Assembly: GCA_050247235.1 (NCBI GenBank)
Contig: JBFWUN010000011.1
Span: forward strand, 37,312 to 101,311
Reading direction: 5' to 3'
From: CAIKBL01 sp050247235
GTDB taxonomy: Bacteria; Pseudomonadota; Gammaproteobacteria; Ga0077536
Length of the DNA stretch: 64,000 nt
Below the pieces are notes generated by a model that searched no databases, was not told the DNA's origin, and saw only the letters and a list, made by a program, of their open reading frames with translations. Below are positions 1 through 9,023 of the stretch, piece by piece. Numbering within the stretch: the stretch's first letter is position 1; each line of letters opens with the position of its first letter. The translations under genes were made by a program, and so were the position numbers.

Positions 1-426
1 ACCGATGCTCCAATGGCCGCTCTGGTTGTCATCGATCAGTGAGTGCCGCTCGAGCCCGAGGCTGACGAGGGGATTCTGCCGCTGCACGGCGACCGCGCGC
101 GCGGCACGCGCGACGGTGAGGGCCGCCTGCGCCTCGCGGACTGCACGGCTGCGCAGCGCCGCCAGCAGACCGATCCGCGCGGGGGTCCAGCGGGCCGGCG
201 ATCCGGCCGCGTCGGGATCCAGGCGTTGCCAGTCGTCGCGCCACGCGGGATCGTCGAGCCGTGCTGCCGCGAACTCGCGCGGTGTCAGCGCCTGGTCGAC
301 TGGCGCTTCGACATGGGGATGGCGCGCGCAGGCACCGGGCAGCGCGGCCACGATCACGAGCGCTGCGACGCGCGGCAGCGCCGACCGTCGACAGGCGGGA
401 AGCAGGCGTGTCCATGCAACGGTCAT
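1..426 (-). CDS. TolC-family outer-membrane efflux protein, N-terminal part (runs off left edge)
   Basis: The reading frame opens at ATG 426 and stays open to base 1 (142 codons), so the gene continues outside the window. The start encodes a hydrophobic segment (about residues 18-31) ending in a Cys near residue 32, which fits a secretion or lipoprotein signal although the lipobox is imperfect (LPGAC). After a linker, residues about 85-130 are an Ala/Arg-rich amphipathic helix followed by NPLVSLGLERHS, the pattern of the first helix and first beta-strand of TolC/OprM-like channels. Family membership is inferred from this N-terminus only; the trimeric barrel and second repeat lie outside. It would be the outer-membrane part of an efflux or type I secretion system. 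It is divergent from the acyl-CoA dehydrogenase pair. Confidence 0.6.
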   Translation of the reverse strand, partial: MTVAWTRLLPACRRSALPRVAALVIVAALPGACARHPHVEAPVDQALTPREFAAARLDDPAWRDDWQRLDPDAAGSPARWTPARIGLLAALRSRAVREAQAALTVARAARAVAVQRQNPLVSLGLERHSLIDDNQSGHWSIG

Positions 427-666
427 AGCGGGGTCACGGGCACGCGCAATCGGGACATTCTCAGGTTGACGTAGTGTAATGACCCCAGCGGGTTTGCGCT
501 GCTCCGCGCGCCCCGGCGGATCGCGCGGCCCCCGCGCGGGATCGCAACGCCATCCGCTGAGGGCGTCGGCCGACGGGGTGCGTGGCCCGCGCATTGCGCC
601 TAGGATCGGCAGCGGGGCCCGCCACCGGGCCTGGCAATCCACCGCCCCCAGCCACGCGAGGCCTCG

Positions 667-1854
667 ATGGACCTGAGATTCGGACCGCAGTACACCGCCT
701 TTCGCGACGCGGTGCGCGCCTTCCTGGACGCGCACGGGACGGACGCCCCCGCCACCGTCGACCTGCGCGCGCCGCGGACGCTCGCCTGGCAGGCGCGCCT
801 GCTCGAGCACGGCTATGCCGGCCGCACGATCCCGCGCGAGTACGGCGGCTTCGGCGCACGCCCGGACCTCCTCGAAGCACGGATCATCGCGGAGGAATTC
901 GCGCGCGCGCAGGTGTTCCCGGGGATCGCCGGCCAGGGCATCATGATGCTCGTGCCCACGCTGCTCGAGTTCGGCACCGAGGAACAGAAGCGGACGTTCA
1001 TCGCCCCCACCCTCCGCGGCGAGCTGATCTGGTGCCAGGGCTACTCCGAACCGAATGCCGGCAGCGATCTCGCCAGCCTGACCACCCGGGCCGAGCTGGA
1101 TGGCGATGACTGGGTGATCAACGGCCAGAAGATCTGGACCAGCACGGCGCACCTGGCCGACTGGATGTTCTGCCTGGTGCGCACCGAGCCCGGGGCCCCC
1201 AAGCACCACGGGATCAGCTTCCTGCTGCTGCGCATGGACACCCCCGGCATCGAGGTGCGTCCGCTCGTCACGATGACCGGCGACGCGAGCTTCAACGAGG
1301 TGTTCTTCACCGACGTGCGGGTGCCCCGCCAACAGATCGTCGGCGCGCGCGGCGACGGCTGGAAGATCGCCAATGCGCTGCTCGGGCACGAGCGCGGAAT
1401 GCTCGGCAATCCGAACATCACCCTGCAGCGCTTCAATGCGCTCGTCGAACTGCTGAAACAGGAGACACTGGACGGTCGCCGCCTGATCGAGGAGCCGGTG
1501 TGGCGCGAGCGGCTGATGCGGATTGAAGGACGCATGCTCGCGCTTCGCTGCAATGATCTCCGGTTGCTGTCGGCACGCCTGAACCGACAGCCCGCGGCAC
1601 TGGCGGGGCTGGTGGTCAAGCTGCAGGGAACGGAGCTGCGGCACGACCTGGAGGGGCTCGCGATCGATGCGCTCGGTGAACTCGGCGTGCTCTATCGCGG
1701 CAGCCCGCTGCTGCGCGACGACGGATTCTGGCAGCAGCATCACATGTACTTCCTGGGACTCATCATCGGCGGCGGCACGTCCCAGATCCAGAAGAACATC
1801 ATCGCCGAGCGCGGGCTCGGCATGCCGCGCGAACCGGCCGCCGCCGCGGGTTGA
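667..1854 (+). CDS. Acyl-CoA dehydrogenase, FadE29-like subunit
   Basis: 395 residues, normal length for the family. It should oxidise an acyl-CoA at the alpha-beta bond with FAD. Visible signatures: GYSEPNAGSDLASL (residues about 125-138) and VINGQKIWTS (about 151-160) of the middle domain, DGWKIANALLGHERG at the start of the C-terminal helical domain, and the FAD-binding C-terminus GGGTSQIQKNIIAERGLG (about 369-386). It is followed after 7 bases by a second, shorter acyl-CoA dehydrogenase. This arrangement and the resemblance to mycobacterial FadE29/FadE28 suggest an alpha2beta2 enzyme acting on bulky ring-containing acyl-CoAs such as steroid side chains. The substrate is inference; the family assignment is firm. 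Confidence 0.9.
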   Translation: MDLRFGPQYTAFRDAVRAFLDAHGTDAPATVDLRAPRTLAWQARLLEHGYAGRTIPREYGGFGARPDLLEARIIAEEFARAQVFPGIAGQGIMMLVPTLLEFGTEEQKRTFIAPTLRGELIWCQGYSEPNAGSDLASLTTRAELDGDDWVINGQKIWTSTAHLADWMFCLVRTEPGAPKHHGISFLLLRMDTPGIEVRPLVTMTGDASFNEVFFTDVRVPRQQIVGARGDGWKIANALLGHERGMLGNPNITLQRFNALVELLKQETLDGRRLIEEPVWRERLMRIEGRMLALRCNDLRLLSARLNRQPAALAGLVVKLQGTELRHDLEGLAIDALGELGVLYRGSPLLRDDGFWQQHHMYFLGLIIGGGTSQIQKNIIAERGLGMPREPAAAAG

Positions 1855-1861
1855 GACAGCT

Positions 1862-2944
1862 ATGGATTTCGGACTCTCGAGTGATCAGACCCTGCTGCAG
1901 GAAAGCCTTGCGAAAGCGCTCGCCGCGCACGCGCCGCTCGCGCGCGTCCGCCGCTACGCGGAAGACCCGGACGATCGTGCCGAAGACGTGTGCGCCGCGC
2001 TCGCTGATCTCGGGCTGCCCGGGCTCGTCACCGCGGAAGCCGCCGGCGGCGTCGGCCTCGGGTTCCTCGAGGCGGCGCTGGCGGCGGAAACGCTCGGTGC
2101 GCACGTCGCGCCGGTGCCTTTCGCGGCGACGAACGTGCTGGTCCCGCTGGCGCTCGCGGAGGCCGGATCCGAGGCGCAGCGTGCGCGCTGGCTGCCGGCA
2201 CTGGCCGCCGGCACGGTCACTGCCGGGCTCGCCGTCAGCGAACACACCGGCGCGCGCGAGGACGCCGCGGTGCACGTCCGTGACGGCCGGCTGCACGGGC
2301 GCGCGCTGTTCGTGCTGGACTTCGCGGCCGAGATCCACCTCGTGGCCGACGCGACCGGCGGCCTGCATCTCGTGGACGCTGCCGCGCCCGGGCTCGACCG
2401 TACATCGCTGGTGACGATCGATCGCACACGTCGCGTCGGTGAACTGCGTTTCACCGGCGTGCCGGCGGATCCGCTTCCCGGCAGCCTGGACGGGGCGGCG
2501 CTCGGCCGGCTCATCGATCGCGGTAGAGTGCTGCTCGCCGCCGACACGCTCGGTGCCGCTCAGCACATGCTGGATGCCGCGGTCGCGTACGCCGGCGAGC
2601 GGAAGCAGTTCGGCCGCGCGATCGGATCCTTCCAGGCCGTGAAGCACCTGTGCGCCGAGATGGCCGCTGCGCTGGAGCCGTGCCGGGCCCTGGTGTGGTA
2701 CGCCGCGCATGCGCTCGATACTGCCGCCGATGACGCGCATCTCACCGCCTGTCACGCGAAGGCGCACGTGGCGGAGGTTGGCAAGTTCATCGCGAAGACC
2801 GCCACCGAAGTCCACGGCGGCGTCGGGTTCACGGATCTGCTCGGCCTGCATTACTGGTTCAAACGGATCGGGTTGAACCGTCAGCTGCTCGGCGGACCGG
2901 AGCGCTGTCGCGCGGAGGCGGCGCAGGCGCACGGATTCGGCTGA
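1862..2944 (+). CDS. Acyl-CoA dehydrogenase, FadE28-like partner subunit
   Basis: 360 residues starting MDFGLSSDQ at ATG 1862, 7 bases after the preceding stop; an in-frame upstream extension would overlap the first dehydrogenase and is unlikely. The middle domain is reduced (no clear SEPxAGSD loop, only SEHTGARED), while the C-terminal four-helix domain is well kept: YAGERKQFGRAIGSFQAVKH (about 243-262) and HGGVGFTDLLGLHYWFKR (about 318-335), then a LLGG sequence near the end. This short, degenerate partner is typical of heterotetrameric acyl-CoA dehydrogenases, in which one subunit supplies the catalytic base and the other mainly FAD or CoA contacts. Co-transcription with the upstream gene is expected. 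Confidence 0.88.
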   Translation: MDFGLSSDQTLLQESLAKALAAHAPLARVRRYAEDPDDRAEDVCAALADLGLPGLVTAEAAGGVGLGFLEAALAAETLGAHVAPVPFAATNVLVPLALAEAGSEAQRARWLPALAAGTVTAGLAVSEHTGAREDAAVHVRDGRLHGRALFVLDFAAEIHLVADATGGLHLVDAAAPGLDRTSLVTIDRTRRVGELRFTGVPADPLPGSLDGAALGRLIDRGRVLLAADTLGAAQHMLDAAVAYAGERKQFGRAIGSFQAVKHLCAEMAAALEPCRALVWYAAHALDTAADDAHLTACHAKAHVAEVGKFIAKTATEVHGGVGFTDLLGLHYWFKRIGLNRQLLGGPERCRAEAAQAHGFG

Positions 2945-3111
2945 GCGCGCAGCGACGACGCCTGTCGCCGCCCCTTTGCCCGCGGCCTCTGCGTCAATCT
3001 CCCGGTTGTTGTCGTTGAATCCGTCAATCGCCGCAATGAACGGGACGCCCGGGCGCGCGAGCCCCGCCACCCTGACCGGCACGTCACAGGCACCGGCGAA
3101 AGGGGGATCCG

Positions 3112-3876
3112 ATGAACGCGCTCGAAGGCAAGGTGTGCATCGTCGCAGGCGCGAGCTCCGGGATTGGTCATGCGACGGCCAGGCTCTTCGCGGCGGAAGG
3201 CGCGCGCGTGGTCGTGGGGGCGCGCCGGCAGGATCGCCTCGAGGCGCTGGTCGCCGAAATCACGCGGGCCGGCGGCTCCGCGTGCGCACTGGCCGGGGAC
3301 GTCACCGACGGCGCGTACGCGCACGCGCTGGTCAATCTCGCGATCGCGAACTACGGGGGACTCGACGTCGCGTTCAACAACGCGGGCATCATCGCCCCGC
3401 TCGGTGAGACCACCGGCATCGCGCTCGCCGACTGGCGACGCACCTTGGACGTCAATCTCACCAGTGCGTTCCTGGCCGCCCAGGCGCAGGTCCCTGCGAT
3501 GGTCGCCCGGGGCGGCGGTTCGCTGATCTTCACGTCGACATTCGTCGGCTACACGGTCGGTTTTCCAGGTGTGGCGGCCTACGCGGCAAGCAAGTCAGGG
3601 CTGATCGGACTTACGCAGGCACTGGCGGTGGAGTACGCGCAGCAGGGAATACGCGTGAACGCGCTGCTGCCCGGCGGCACGGATACCGCGATGTACCGGG
3701 AAATGAATGCCACGCCGGAAGCCCAGGCGTTCATCGTCAGCCTGTACCCGATGCGACGGCTGGCGACCGCGGAGGAGATCGCGCGCTCGGCGCTCTACCT
3801 CGCGAGCGACGCCGCGAGCTTCACCACCGGCACGGCGCTGCTCGTGGACGGCGGCGTGTCCATCAACCGGACCTGA
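3112..3876 (+). CDS. Short-chain dehydrogenase/reductase (classical SDR)
   Basis: 254 residues. Rossmann nucleotide-binding motif GASSGIG at residues 13-19, NNAG at 89-92, catalytic YxxxK as Tyr157/Lys161 (YAASK), and the usual C-terminal G-T-A-x-x-V-D-G-G end. A strong ribosome site (AAGGGGG) sits five bases before ATG 3112. It should interconvert a hydroxyl and a keto group with NAD(P)H; the VVVGARRQ stretch after strand beta2 does not clearly fix the cofactor. It lies 167 bases downstream of the acyl-CoA dehydrogenase pair and may act in the same catabolic route, but the substrate cannot be read from sequence. Confidence 0.88.
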   Translation: MNALEGKVCIVAGASSGIGHATARLFAAEGARVVVGARRQDRLEALVAEITRAGGSACALAGDVTDGAYAHALVNLAIANYGGLDVAFNNAGIIAPLGETTGIALADWRRTLDVNLTSAFLAAQAQVPAMVARGGGSLIFTSTFVGYTVGFPGVAAYAASKSGLIGLTQALAVEYAQQGIRVNALLPGGTDTAMYREMNATPEAQAFIVSLYPMRRLATAEEIARSALYLASDAASFTTGTALLVDGGVSINRT

Positions 3877-3931
3877 GGCGCCTGGCACGGTGCGCCGGCA
3901 GGCCGCCCCGCGGCCGCCGGACGCGCGCGGA

Positions 3932-4309
3932 TCAGCGTCCTTCCAGCATGTAGTAAGGCAGGCACGCAGCATCCGGCAGCGCGTCGCGCGCCGGCACGTC
4001 CAGCGCTTCCAGCTGCCGCACCACGCGCCGCAACGCGGCCGCCAGTGCCGCGGCGTCCTCGCGCGTGAACGGCGCCGACTGCGCCCCCGGCCAGACACGC
4101 TCAACGTGCCGCGACACCGCCGCGGTGCCAGGGGCGAGGATCAGCACCGGTGCGTCGCCGCCCGCGGCGGGCACCAGCGCGAATGTCGACGTCGGCCCTT
4201 CATGCACGCGCACGATCGCCGGCGCCGACAGTGCCGGCGAACCGACCGCGCGATCGTGACAGCACGCCAGCGCAACACAGGCCAACGCGAGGGAGGAATC
4301 TTCCGTCAT
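3932..4309 (-). CDS. Hypothetical protein, 125 aa
   Basis: Not recognised. ATG 4309 is preceded by GGAG at a good distance. The N-terminus has a short hydrophobic stretch (SLALACVALACC) without basic residues before it, so a lipoprotein or signal peptide is possible but weak. The rest is a small alpha/beta-looking protein rich in Ala and Val. It is convergent with the SDR (55 bases between stops) and precedes no gene on its strand. The upstream neighbour on the same strand, an AraC regulator, ends about 100 bases before it, so the two could share a transcript. Confidence 0.5.
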   Translation of the reverse strand: MTEDSSLALACVALACCHDRAVGSPALSAPAIVRVHEGPTSTFALVPAAGGDAPVLILAPGTAAVSRHVERVWPGAQSAPFTREDAAALAAALRRVVRQLEALDVPARDALPDAACLPYYMLEGR

Positions 4310-4411
4310 CGTGAAGTCTCCGCATCAGGGAGGTTCACCGTAGGCATTTCGACATGTGTCCGCGCGCCGCTTCTTGCGCCCGAATGCGCGCGGCAGATGA
4401 TCTCCGCGCGC

Positions 4412-5428
4412 TCAGTCCCGTGCGCGCCAGTCCGCGGGCGCGGTGCCGAACCAGCGGCGGAACGCCTTGCGGAAACTCGCCGCGTCCGCGTAGCCGAGCC
4501 GCGCGGCGACGTCCTGCACGCGGTTCGCGCGATCGGTGAGCAGCGCCGTGGCGCGGGTCTTCAGCACGTGCTCGGCTTCCGCCTGGAACGTGGTGCCGGT
4601 GGCGCGCAGGCGCCGGATCACGGTGCGCGGCGAACATCGCAACTGCCCCGCCACCTCGTCGAGCGTCGGCACGCCGCGCGAGCCCGGTTTTGCGACCGCC
4701 GCGGCGAGCGCCTGCCGCACGCGCCCCACGGCATCGCGCGCATCGACCGGCTGTTCGGCCGCCGCACAACGTTCAATCGCCGCGTGCCATGCGGTCTCGT
4801 CGAAGTTCAGGTTCGGGATCGCGCGCCACGCGGCCGGAATGACCAGCGCATCACGCGGACAACCGATCAGCACCGGGAAGTCGAAGTAAGCCGGGTAATA
4901 TTCGCGCCCGGGCGGCGCGGGATCCGCGAGTTCGATGCGCGCGCCCGTCATCGCACCGAGGTGCATCGCGCGCACGTACTCGTGCATCACGATGAGTGGC
5001 ACTTCGGTCAGTGCCTGTCGCACCGCGCCCAGGTCCATCCTGGGCGTGACCTCGCAGCGGAACGTCGCGCCGATCCGTCGTCCGCGCCAGTCGAGGTACG
5101 GCACGCGGGCCGGCATGTAGCGCAGGAAAGCGTCCAGTCCCGCGCCGAGCGTCGGTGCGGTCAGGCAGGCCATCGTCACCGCGCCGTGGAAGTTTTCCGC
5201 CATCCGTTTGCCCCACTGCAGGTGCCAGTCCGGGGACGGCCGCAGCGGCAGGATGTTCGCGATGCACCGCAGGTGCTGGCGGATCGTCAGGGGGTGCGGG
5301 TAGGTGGCGAGTTCGGCCGGCGGGATGCCGGTGCCGGCAACGATCGCCGCGTGGTCCGCGAACTCCTGCGTCAGCAGCCGGACGTAGGTGTTGGGCATCA
5401 GGACATGGTCGAGATCGGCACGGCGCAT
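4412..5428 (-). CDS. AraC-family transcriptional regulator (OruR/ArgR-like)
   Basis: About 338 residues from ATG 5428. GTG 5443, with AGGGG six bases upstream, is an equally plausible start adding five residues. Layout is the PF12625-type: an N-terminal ligand-sensing domain (about 1-200) with short conserved blocks (MAENFHGAVTMACLTAPTLG), then a C-terminal double helix-turn-helix. Its second motif GYADAASFRKAFRRWFGTAP is diagnostic for AraC/XylS DNA-binding domains. It is divergent from the Baeyer-Villiger monooxygenase at 5548, and such neighbours commonly activate the oxygenase gene in response to its substrate. The control role is inferred from position. Confidence 0.88.
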   Translation of the reverse strand: MRRADLDHVLMPNTYVRLLTQEFADHAAIVAGTGIPPAELATYPHPLTIRQHLRCIANILPLRPSPDWHLQWGKRMAENFHGAVTMACLTAPTLGAGLDAFLRYMPARVPYLDWRGRRIGATFRCEVTPRMDLGAVRQALTEVPLIVMHEYVRAMHLGAMTGARIELADPAPPGREYYPAYFDFPVLIGCPRDALVIPAAWRAIPNLNFDETAWHAAIERCAAAEQPVDARDAVGRVRQALAAAVAKPGSRGVPTLDEVAGQLRCSPRTVIRRLRATGTTFQAEAEHVLKTRATALLTDRANRVQDVAARLGYADAASFRKAFRRWFGTAPADWRARD

Positions 5429-5547
5429 GGCTGGGATTGTCACCAATTAACCCCTGCCTTGTCACCTTGGCCCGCTGTCGCGGGATGTGCGGGATGCGGA
5501 TACTGCGCGGCAATTCGCGACTTCCGAATCACCACGAGGACCGTTCA

Positions 5548-7149
5548 ATGCAAAGCACACGAGAATTCGACGCCATCGTCATCGGCGCGGGGATCGCCGG
5601 CCTGTACGCCGTCTACCGCCTGCGCGAGCTGGGCCTGAGCTTCCAGGGGTTCGACGCCGCGCCCGACGTCGGCGGCACGTGGTACTGGAACAGCTATCCC
5701 GGCGCCCGCGTGGACTCACAGTCCTACGTCTACCAGTACTGGTTCTCGGAAGAACTGCTCAAGGAATGGGACTGGAGCGAGCGTTTCCCGTCGCAGCCCG
5801 AGACGGAGCGCTACCTGAACTTCGTGGCGGACAAGTTCGATCTCCGCCGGCACATCCGGTTCAACACGCGCGTCGCGCACGCCGCCTGGGATGCAGCCAG
5901 CAACCGCTGGACCGTGGAGACCGAGGATGGCGAACGCTACACCGCGAAGTACTTCGTGAGCTGCGCGGGCATGCTCTCGGCCCCGAAGGTGCCGCCGTTC
6001 GAGGGACACGAGAAATACCAGGGTGTCATCGCCCACACCGCGCGCTGGCCGCGCGGGCTGGATCTCAAGGGCAAGCGGGTGGGCGTGGTCGGCACTGGCG
6101 CCACCGGGATCCAGGTCATCCAGACCATCGCGAGCGAGGTCGCAGAACTCAAGGTCTTCCAGCGCACCGCGCAGTACGCCGTGCGGATGAACAACGAGCG
6201 CTACGATGCGAAGCGCTTCGCCGAGTGGCGGGCGCAGTACCCGCGGTTGCGCGAGCACGTGCACCACACGTTCGCCGGCTTCGATTTCGACTTCCACCTG
6301 CCGTCGTGGCATTCGCTCACGCCGGCGCAGCGGCAGGCCGAACTGGAGAAGCTGTGGACCGACGGCTCGCTCGCGATCTGGGTGGGTGGTTTCCAGGAAT
6401 CGCTGATCGATCCCGCGATCAACGAAGAGGTCTCCGAGTTCGTGCGCGGCAAGATCCGAGCGCAGATCAAGGACCCGAAGAAGGCGGAATTGCTGGTGCC
6501 GCGCCTGTACGGCTTCGGCACCTACCGCGTGCCGCTGGAGAACGGCTACTACGAGGCGTTCAACCGCGACAACGTGGAAGTCGTCGATGTCCGCGCCACG
6601 CCCATCGAGCGTTTCACGGAGAAGGGACTCGTGGTTGCCGGTCGCGAATTCGAACTGGACGTGGTGATCCTCGCCACCGGCTTCGATGCCGGCACCGGCG
6701 CACTCGCCCGCATGGACGTGCACGGCCGCGATGGCCGTTCGCTGACGGCGCAGTGGAGCAAGGACATCCGTTCGACGCTCGGCCTGCAGGTGCACGGTTT
6801 TCCCAATCTCTTCACGGTTGCCGGACCGCTCGCCCCGTCCACCGCGTTCTGCAACATGACCACGTGCCTGCAGCAGCAGGTGGACTGGGTGATGAACTGC
6901 ATCACGTGGATGCGCGCCAACGGCAAGCAGGCCATCGAGCCGTCGCGCGAGAAGGAAGACGAATGGGTGCGCCATCATGACGAAGTGGCGAACTCGACCC
7001 TGCTGATGCGCACCAGGTCCTGGTACACCGGCGACAACATCGAGGGCAAGCCGCGGCGGCTGCTCTCCTACATCGGCGGCGTGGGCAACTACCGCAAGAT
7101 CTGCGACGAGGTGCAGGCGAGCGGCTACCAGGGGTTCCTGGCGGCCTGA
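5548..7149 (+). CDS. Baeyer-Villiger monooxygenase (cyclohexanone/cyclopentanone monooxygenase type)
   Basis: 533 residues from ATG 5548, chosen because of GAGGA seven bases upstream; the open frame extends further upstream without support. FAD motif GAGIAG at 13-18, NADPH motif GTGATG at 182-187, and the Baeyer-Villiger fingerprint at 157-167 as YxGxxxHxxxW, where the usual Phe is Tyr. The ATGFD motif near residue 378 is also present. The enzyme should insert an oxygen next to a ketone to make an ester or lactone, using NADPH and O2 in the cytoplasm. Together with the divergent AraC gene and the nearby dehydrogenases it suggests degradation of a cyclic or terpenoid ketone; the substrate is unknown. 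Confidence 0.93.
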   Translation: MQSTREFDAIVIGAGIAGLYAVYRLRELGLSFQGFDAAPDVGGTWYWNSYPGARVDSQSYVYQYWFSEELLKEWDWSERFPSQPETERYLNFVADKFDLRRHIRFNTRVAHAAWDAASNRWTVETEDGERYTAKYFVSCAGMLSAPKVPPFEGHEKYQGVIAHTARWPRGLDLKGKRVGVVGTGATGIQVIQTIASEVAELKVFQRTAQYAVRMNNERYDAKRFAEWRAQYPRLREHVHHTFAGFDFDFHLPSWHSLTPAQRQAELEKLWTDGSLAIWVGGFQESLIDPAINEEVSEFVRGKIRAQIKDPKKAELLVPRLYGFGTYRVPLENGYYEAFNRDNVEVVDVRATPIERFTEKGLVVAGREFELDVVILATGFDAGTGALARMDVHGRDGRSLTAQWSKDIRSTLGLQVHGFPNLFTVAGPLAPSTAFCNMTTCLQQQVDWVMNCITWMRANGKQAIEPSREKEDEWVRHHDEVANSTLLMRTRSWYTGDNIEGKPRRLLSYIGGVGNYRKICDEVQASGYQGFLAA

Positions 7150-7328
7150 TTCCCGCGCGGCGCAAGTCGCGCGCAACGGCCGCGCCACGCGGTGTCGCTC
7201 CGGATTGCGCACCACGACAGTCACTGCGTCCGTTGCGCCGGCCATTGTGCGGACCGATGCCGAAAATCCTTCGCGCGCGGGGTGCCCGCGGACGAGGATG
7301 CCCGGTATCCTGGGGTCCGTGAGCCGCC

Positions 7329-8639
7329 ATGCGCAGCAGTGAGATCAGGCGATTCGTCCGCTCGGGAGCCCGGTGGAATTCCCCCCGCCGCTGGCTGCTG
7401 CGCGTCCTGTTCTGGGGCGGCGCCGTGGCGGTGGGCGGGCTCGCCGTGCTGTTTGCGCTCGCGAGCGAACAGGCGCATGCGCTGTTCGCCGAGGCGCGTC
7501 TGCATGCTGGATGGATTCCGCTGGTGGGCATGCCGCTCGGGTTTGCCGCGATTGTCTTCATCACGCGCCGCTTCTTCCCCGGAGCCCAGGGCAGCGGCAT
7601 CCCCCAGACCATCGCAGCGCTCGCGCAGGACACACGCGAAGCGCGCGAACAGCTGCTGTCGCTGCGCATCGCGATAGGCAAGATGGTGCTGACCGTGGGC
7701 GGCCTCCTGTGCGGGGCGTCGATCGGACGTGAAGGTCCGACGGTGCAGGTGGGCGCCGCGGTCCTTCATTCGCTCGGGCGGCTGGGCCGGTTCCCGCAGC
7801 AGGGCATGGACCGGGCACTCATCCTGGCCGGTGGCGCCGCGGGGGTTGCCGCGGCGTTCAACACGCCGCTCGCCGGTATCGTGTTCGCCATCGAAGAGCT
7901 CTCGCGCTCCTACGAACAGCGCACCAACGGCACCATCCTGACCGCCGTGATCCTGGCGGGAATGACCTCGCTCGCGCTCCTCGGCAATTACACGTATTTC
8001 GGACGCACCGGCGCGACCCTGGTGACCGATCCCGACAACCTGCTCGCGGTGCTCGCGATCGGAGTCGTCGGTGGCCTCGCGGGCGGCCTGTTCGCGCGCT
8101 CGCTGATCGCCACCAGCCAGGGTCTGCCGGGCAGGATCGGCCAGCTGGCGCGCACGCGCCCGGTGGTGTTCGCGGCGCTGTGCGGTGGTGTCCTTGCGAT
8201 CATCGGCGTCGCGGGCGGCGGCTGCACGTTCGGCACGGGCTATGCCGAGACCCGCTACCTGCTGCAGGGAGATCCCTCGGTGCCGGCATCCTTCGGCGTG
8301 CTGAAGTTCGTGGCGACGCTGGTGTCCTACCTGGCCGGGATCCCCGGCGGGATCTTCGCGCCGTCACTCGCGGTCGGCGCCGGCCTCGGCGCGAACCTGG
8401 CGACGGTGCTGACGGACGTGCCGCTGAATGCGGTGATCCTGCTCGCGATGGCGGCCTACTTCGCCGGCGTGGTGCAGGCGCCGCTGACCGCGTTCATCAT
8501 CGTCGTCGAGATGACGGACAAGCACGACATGGTGCTGCTGCTGATGGCCGCGGCGCTGATCGCGAACGGCGCTTCGCGGCTCGTATGTCCCGAGCCGTTG
8601 TACAAGGCGCTCGCGCGACGCTTCACCGGTCAGCCTTAG
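7329..8639 (+). CDS. ClC-family chloride channel/transporter
   Basis: 436 residues of alternating hydrophobic helices. All three selectivity motifs are visible: GSGIP at 88-92, GREGP at 133-137 and GIPGGIFAP at 337-345. Glu135 in GREGP is the gating glutamate, and Tyr425 near the C-terminus matches the chloride-coordinating tyrosine. IEE in FNTPLAGIVFAIEELS corresponds to the region of the internal proton glutamate, so H+/Cl- exchange is plausible. No cytoplasmic CBS domains follow. It is an inner-membrane protein. It is followed at 8688 by a small cupin gene that may be co-transcribed. Confidence 0.93.
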   Translation: MRSSEIRRFVRSGARWNSPRRWLLRVLFWGGAVAVGGLAVLFALASEQAHALFAEARLHAGWIPLVGMPLGFAAIVFITRRFFPGAQGSGIPQTIAALAQDTREAREQLLSLRIAIGKMVLTVGGLLCGASIGREGPTVQVGAAVLHSLGRLGRFPQQGMDRALILAGGAAGVAAAFNTPLAGIVFAIEELSRSYEQRTNGTILTAVILAGMTSLALLGNYTYFGRTGATLVTDPDNLLAVLAIGVVGGLAGGLFARSLIATSQGLPGRIGQLARTRPVVFAALCGGVLAIIGVAGGGCTFGTGYAETRYLLQGDPSVPASFGVLKFVATLVSYLAGIPGGIFAPSLAVGAGLGANLATVLTDVPLNAVILLAMAAYFAGVVQAPLTAFIIVVEMTDKHDMVLLLMAAALIANGASRLVCPEPLYKALARRFTGQP

Positions 8640-8687
8640 CGTGCGCGACGCGCAGCAGGATGCCGGGCGCCCCACAGGAGCCATTCG

Positions 8688-9023
8688 ATGACCATCCCCA
8701 CCCGCCTGACACCCTCGGACATCGCCGCGCTGCCGCTGCCCGCCGGTCGCCTCTCGGTCCAGGCTTTCGACACCGGCGAGATCGAACTGCGCCACTACGC
8801 GCCACGCGACGCGGATCCGCAGACGCCGCATACGCGCGACGAGTTGTACTTCGTGATCTCCGGCCGCGGGACGTTCGTCCGGGGTGACGAATCCGTCGCG
8901 TTCGGACCGGGTGACGTGCTGTTTGCCGCGGCCGGCGAGGTACATCGCTTCGAAGACTTCACACCGGACTTTGCGACGTGGGTGCTGTTCTACGGGCCGG
9001 TCAGGGAGTTCCGCGCTCCGTGA
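8688..9023 (+). CDS. Small cupin-domain protein
   Basis: 111 residues, single beta-barrel. Cupin motif 1 is seen as TPHTRDELYFVISGRG and motif 2 as FGPGDVLFAAAGEVHRF, so His and Glu metal ligands are mostly kept. AGGAG precedes the start. The function cannot be fixed: such proteins are sugar isomerases, dioxygenase relatives or sensors. The last 23 bases overlap the end of the convergent cyclase gene on the other strand. Confidence 0.82.
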   Translation: MTIPTRLTPSDIAALPLPAGRLSVQAFDTGEIELRHYAPRDADPQTPHTRDELYFVISGRGTFVRGDESVAFGPGDVLFAAAGEVHRFEDFTPDFATWVLFYGPVREFRAP

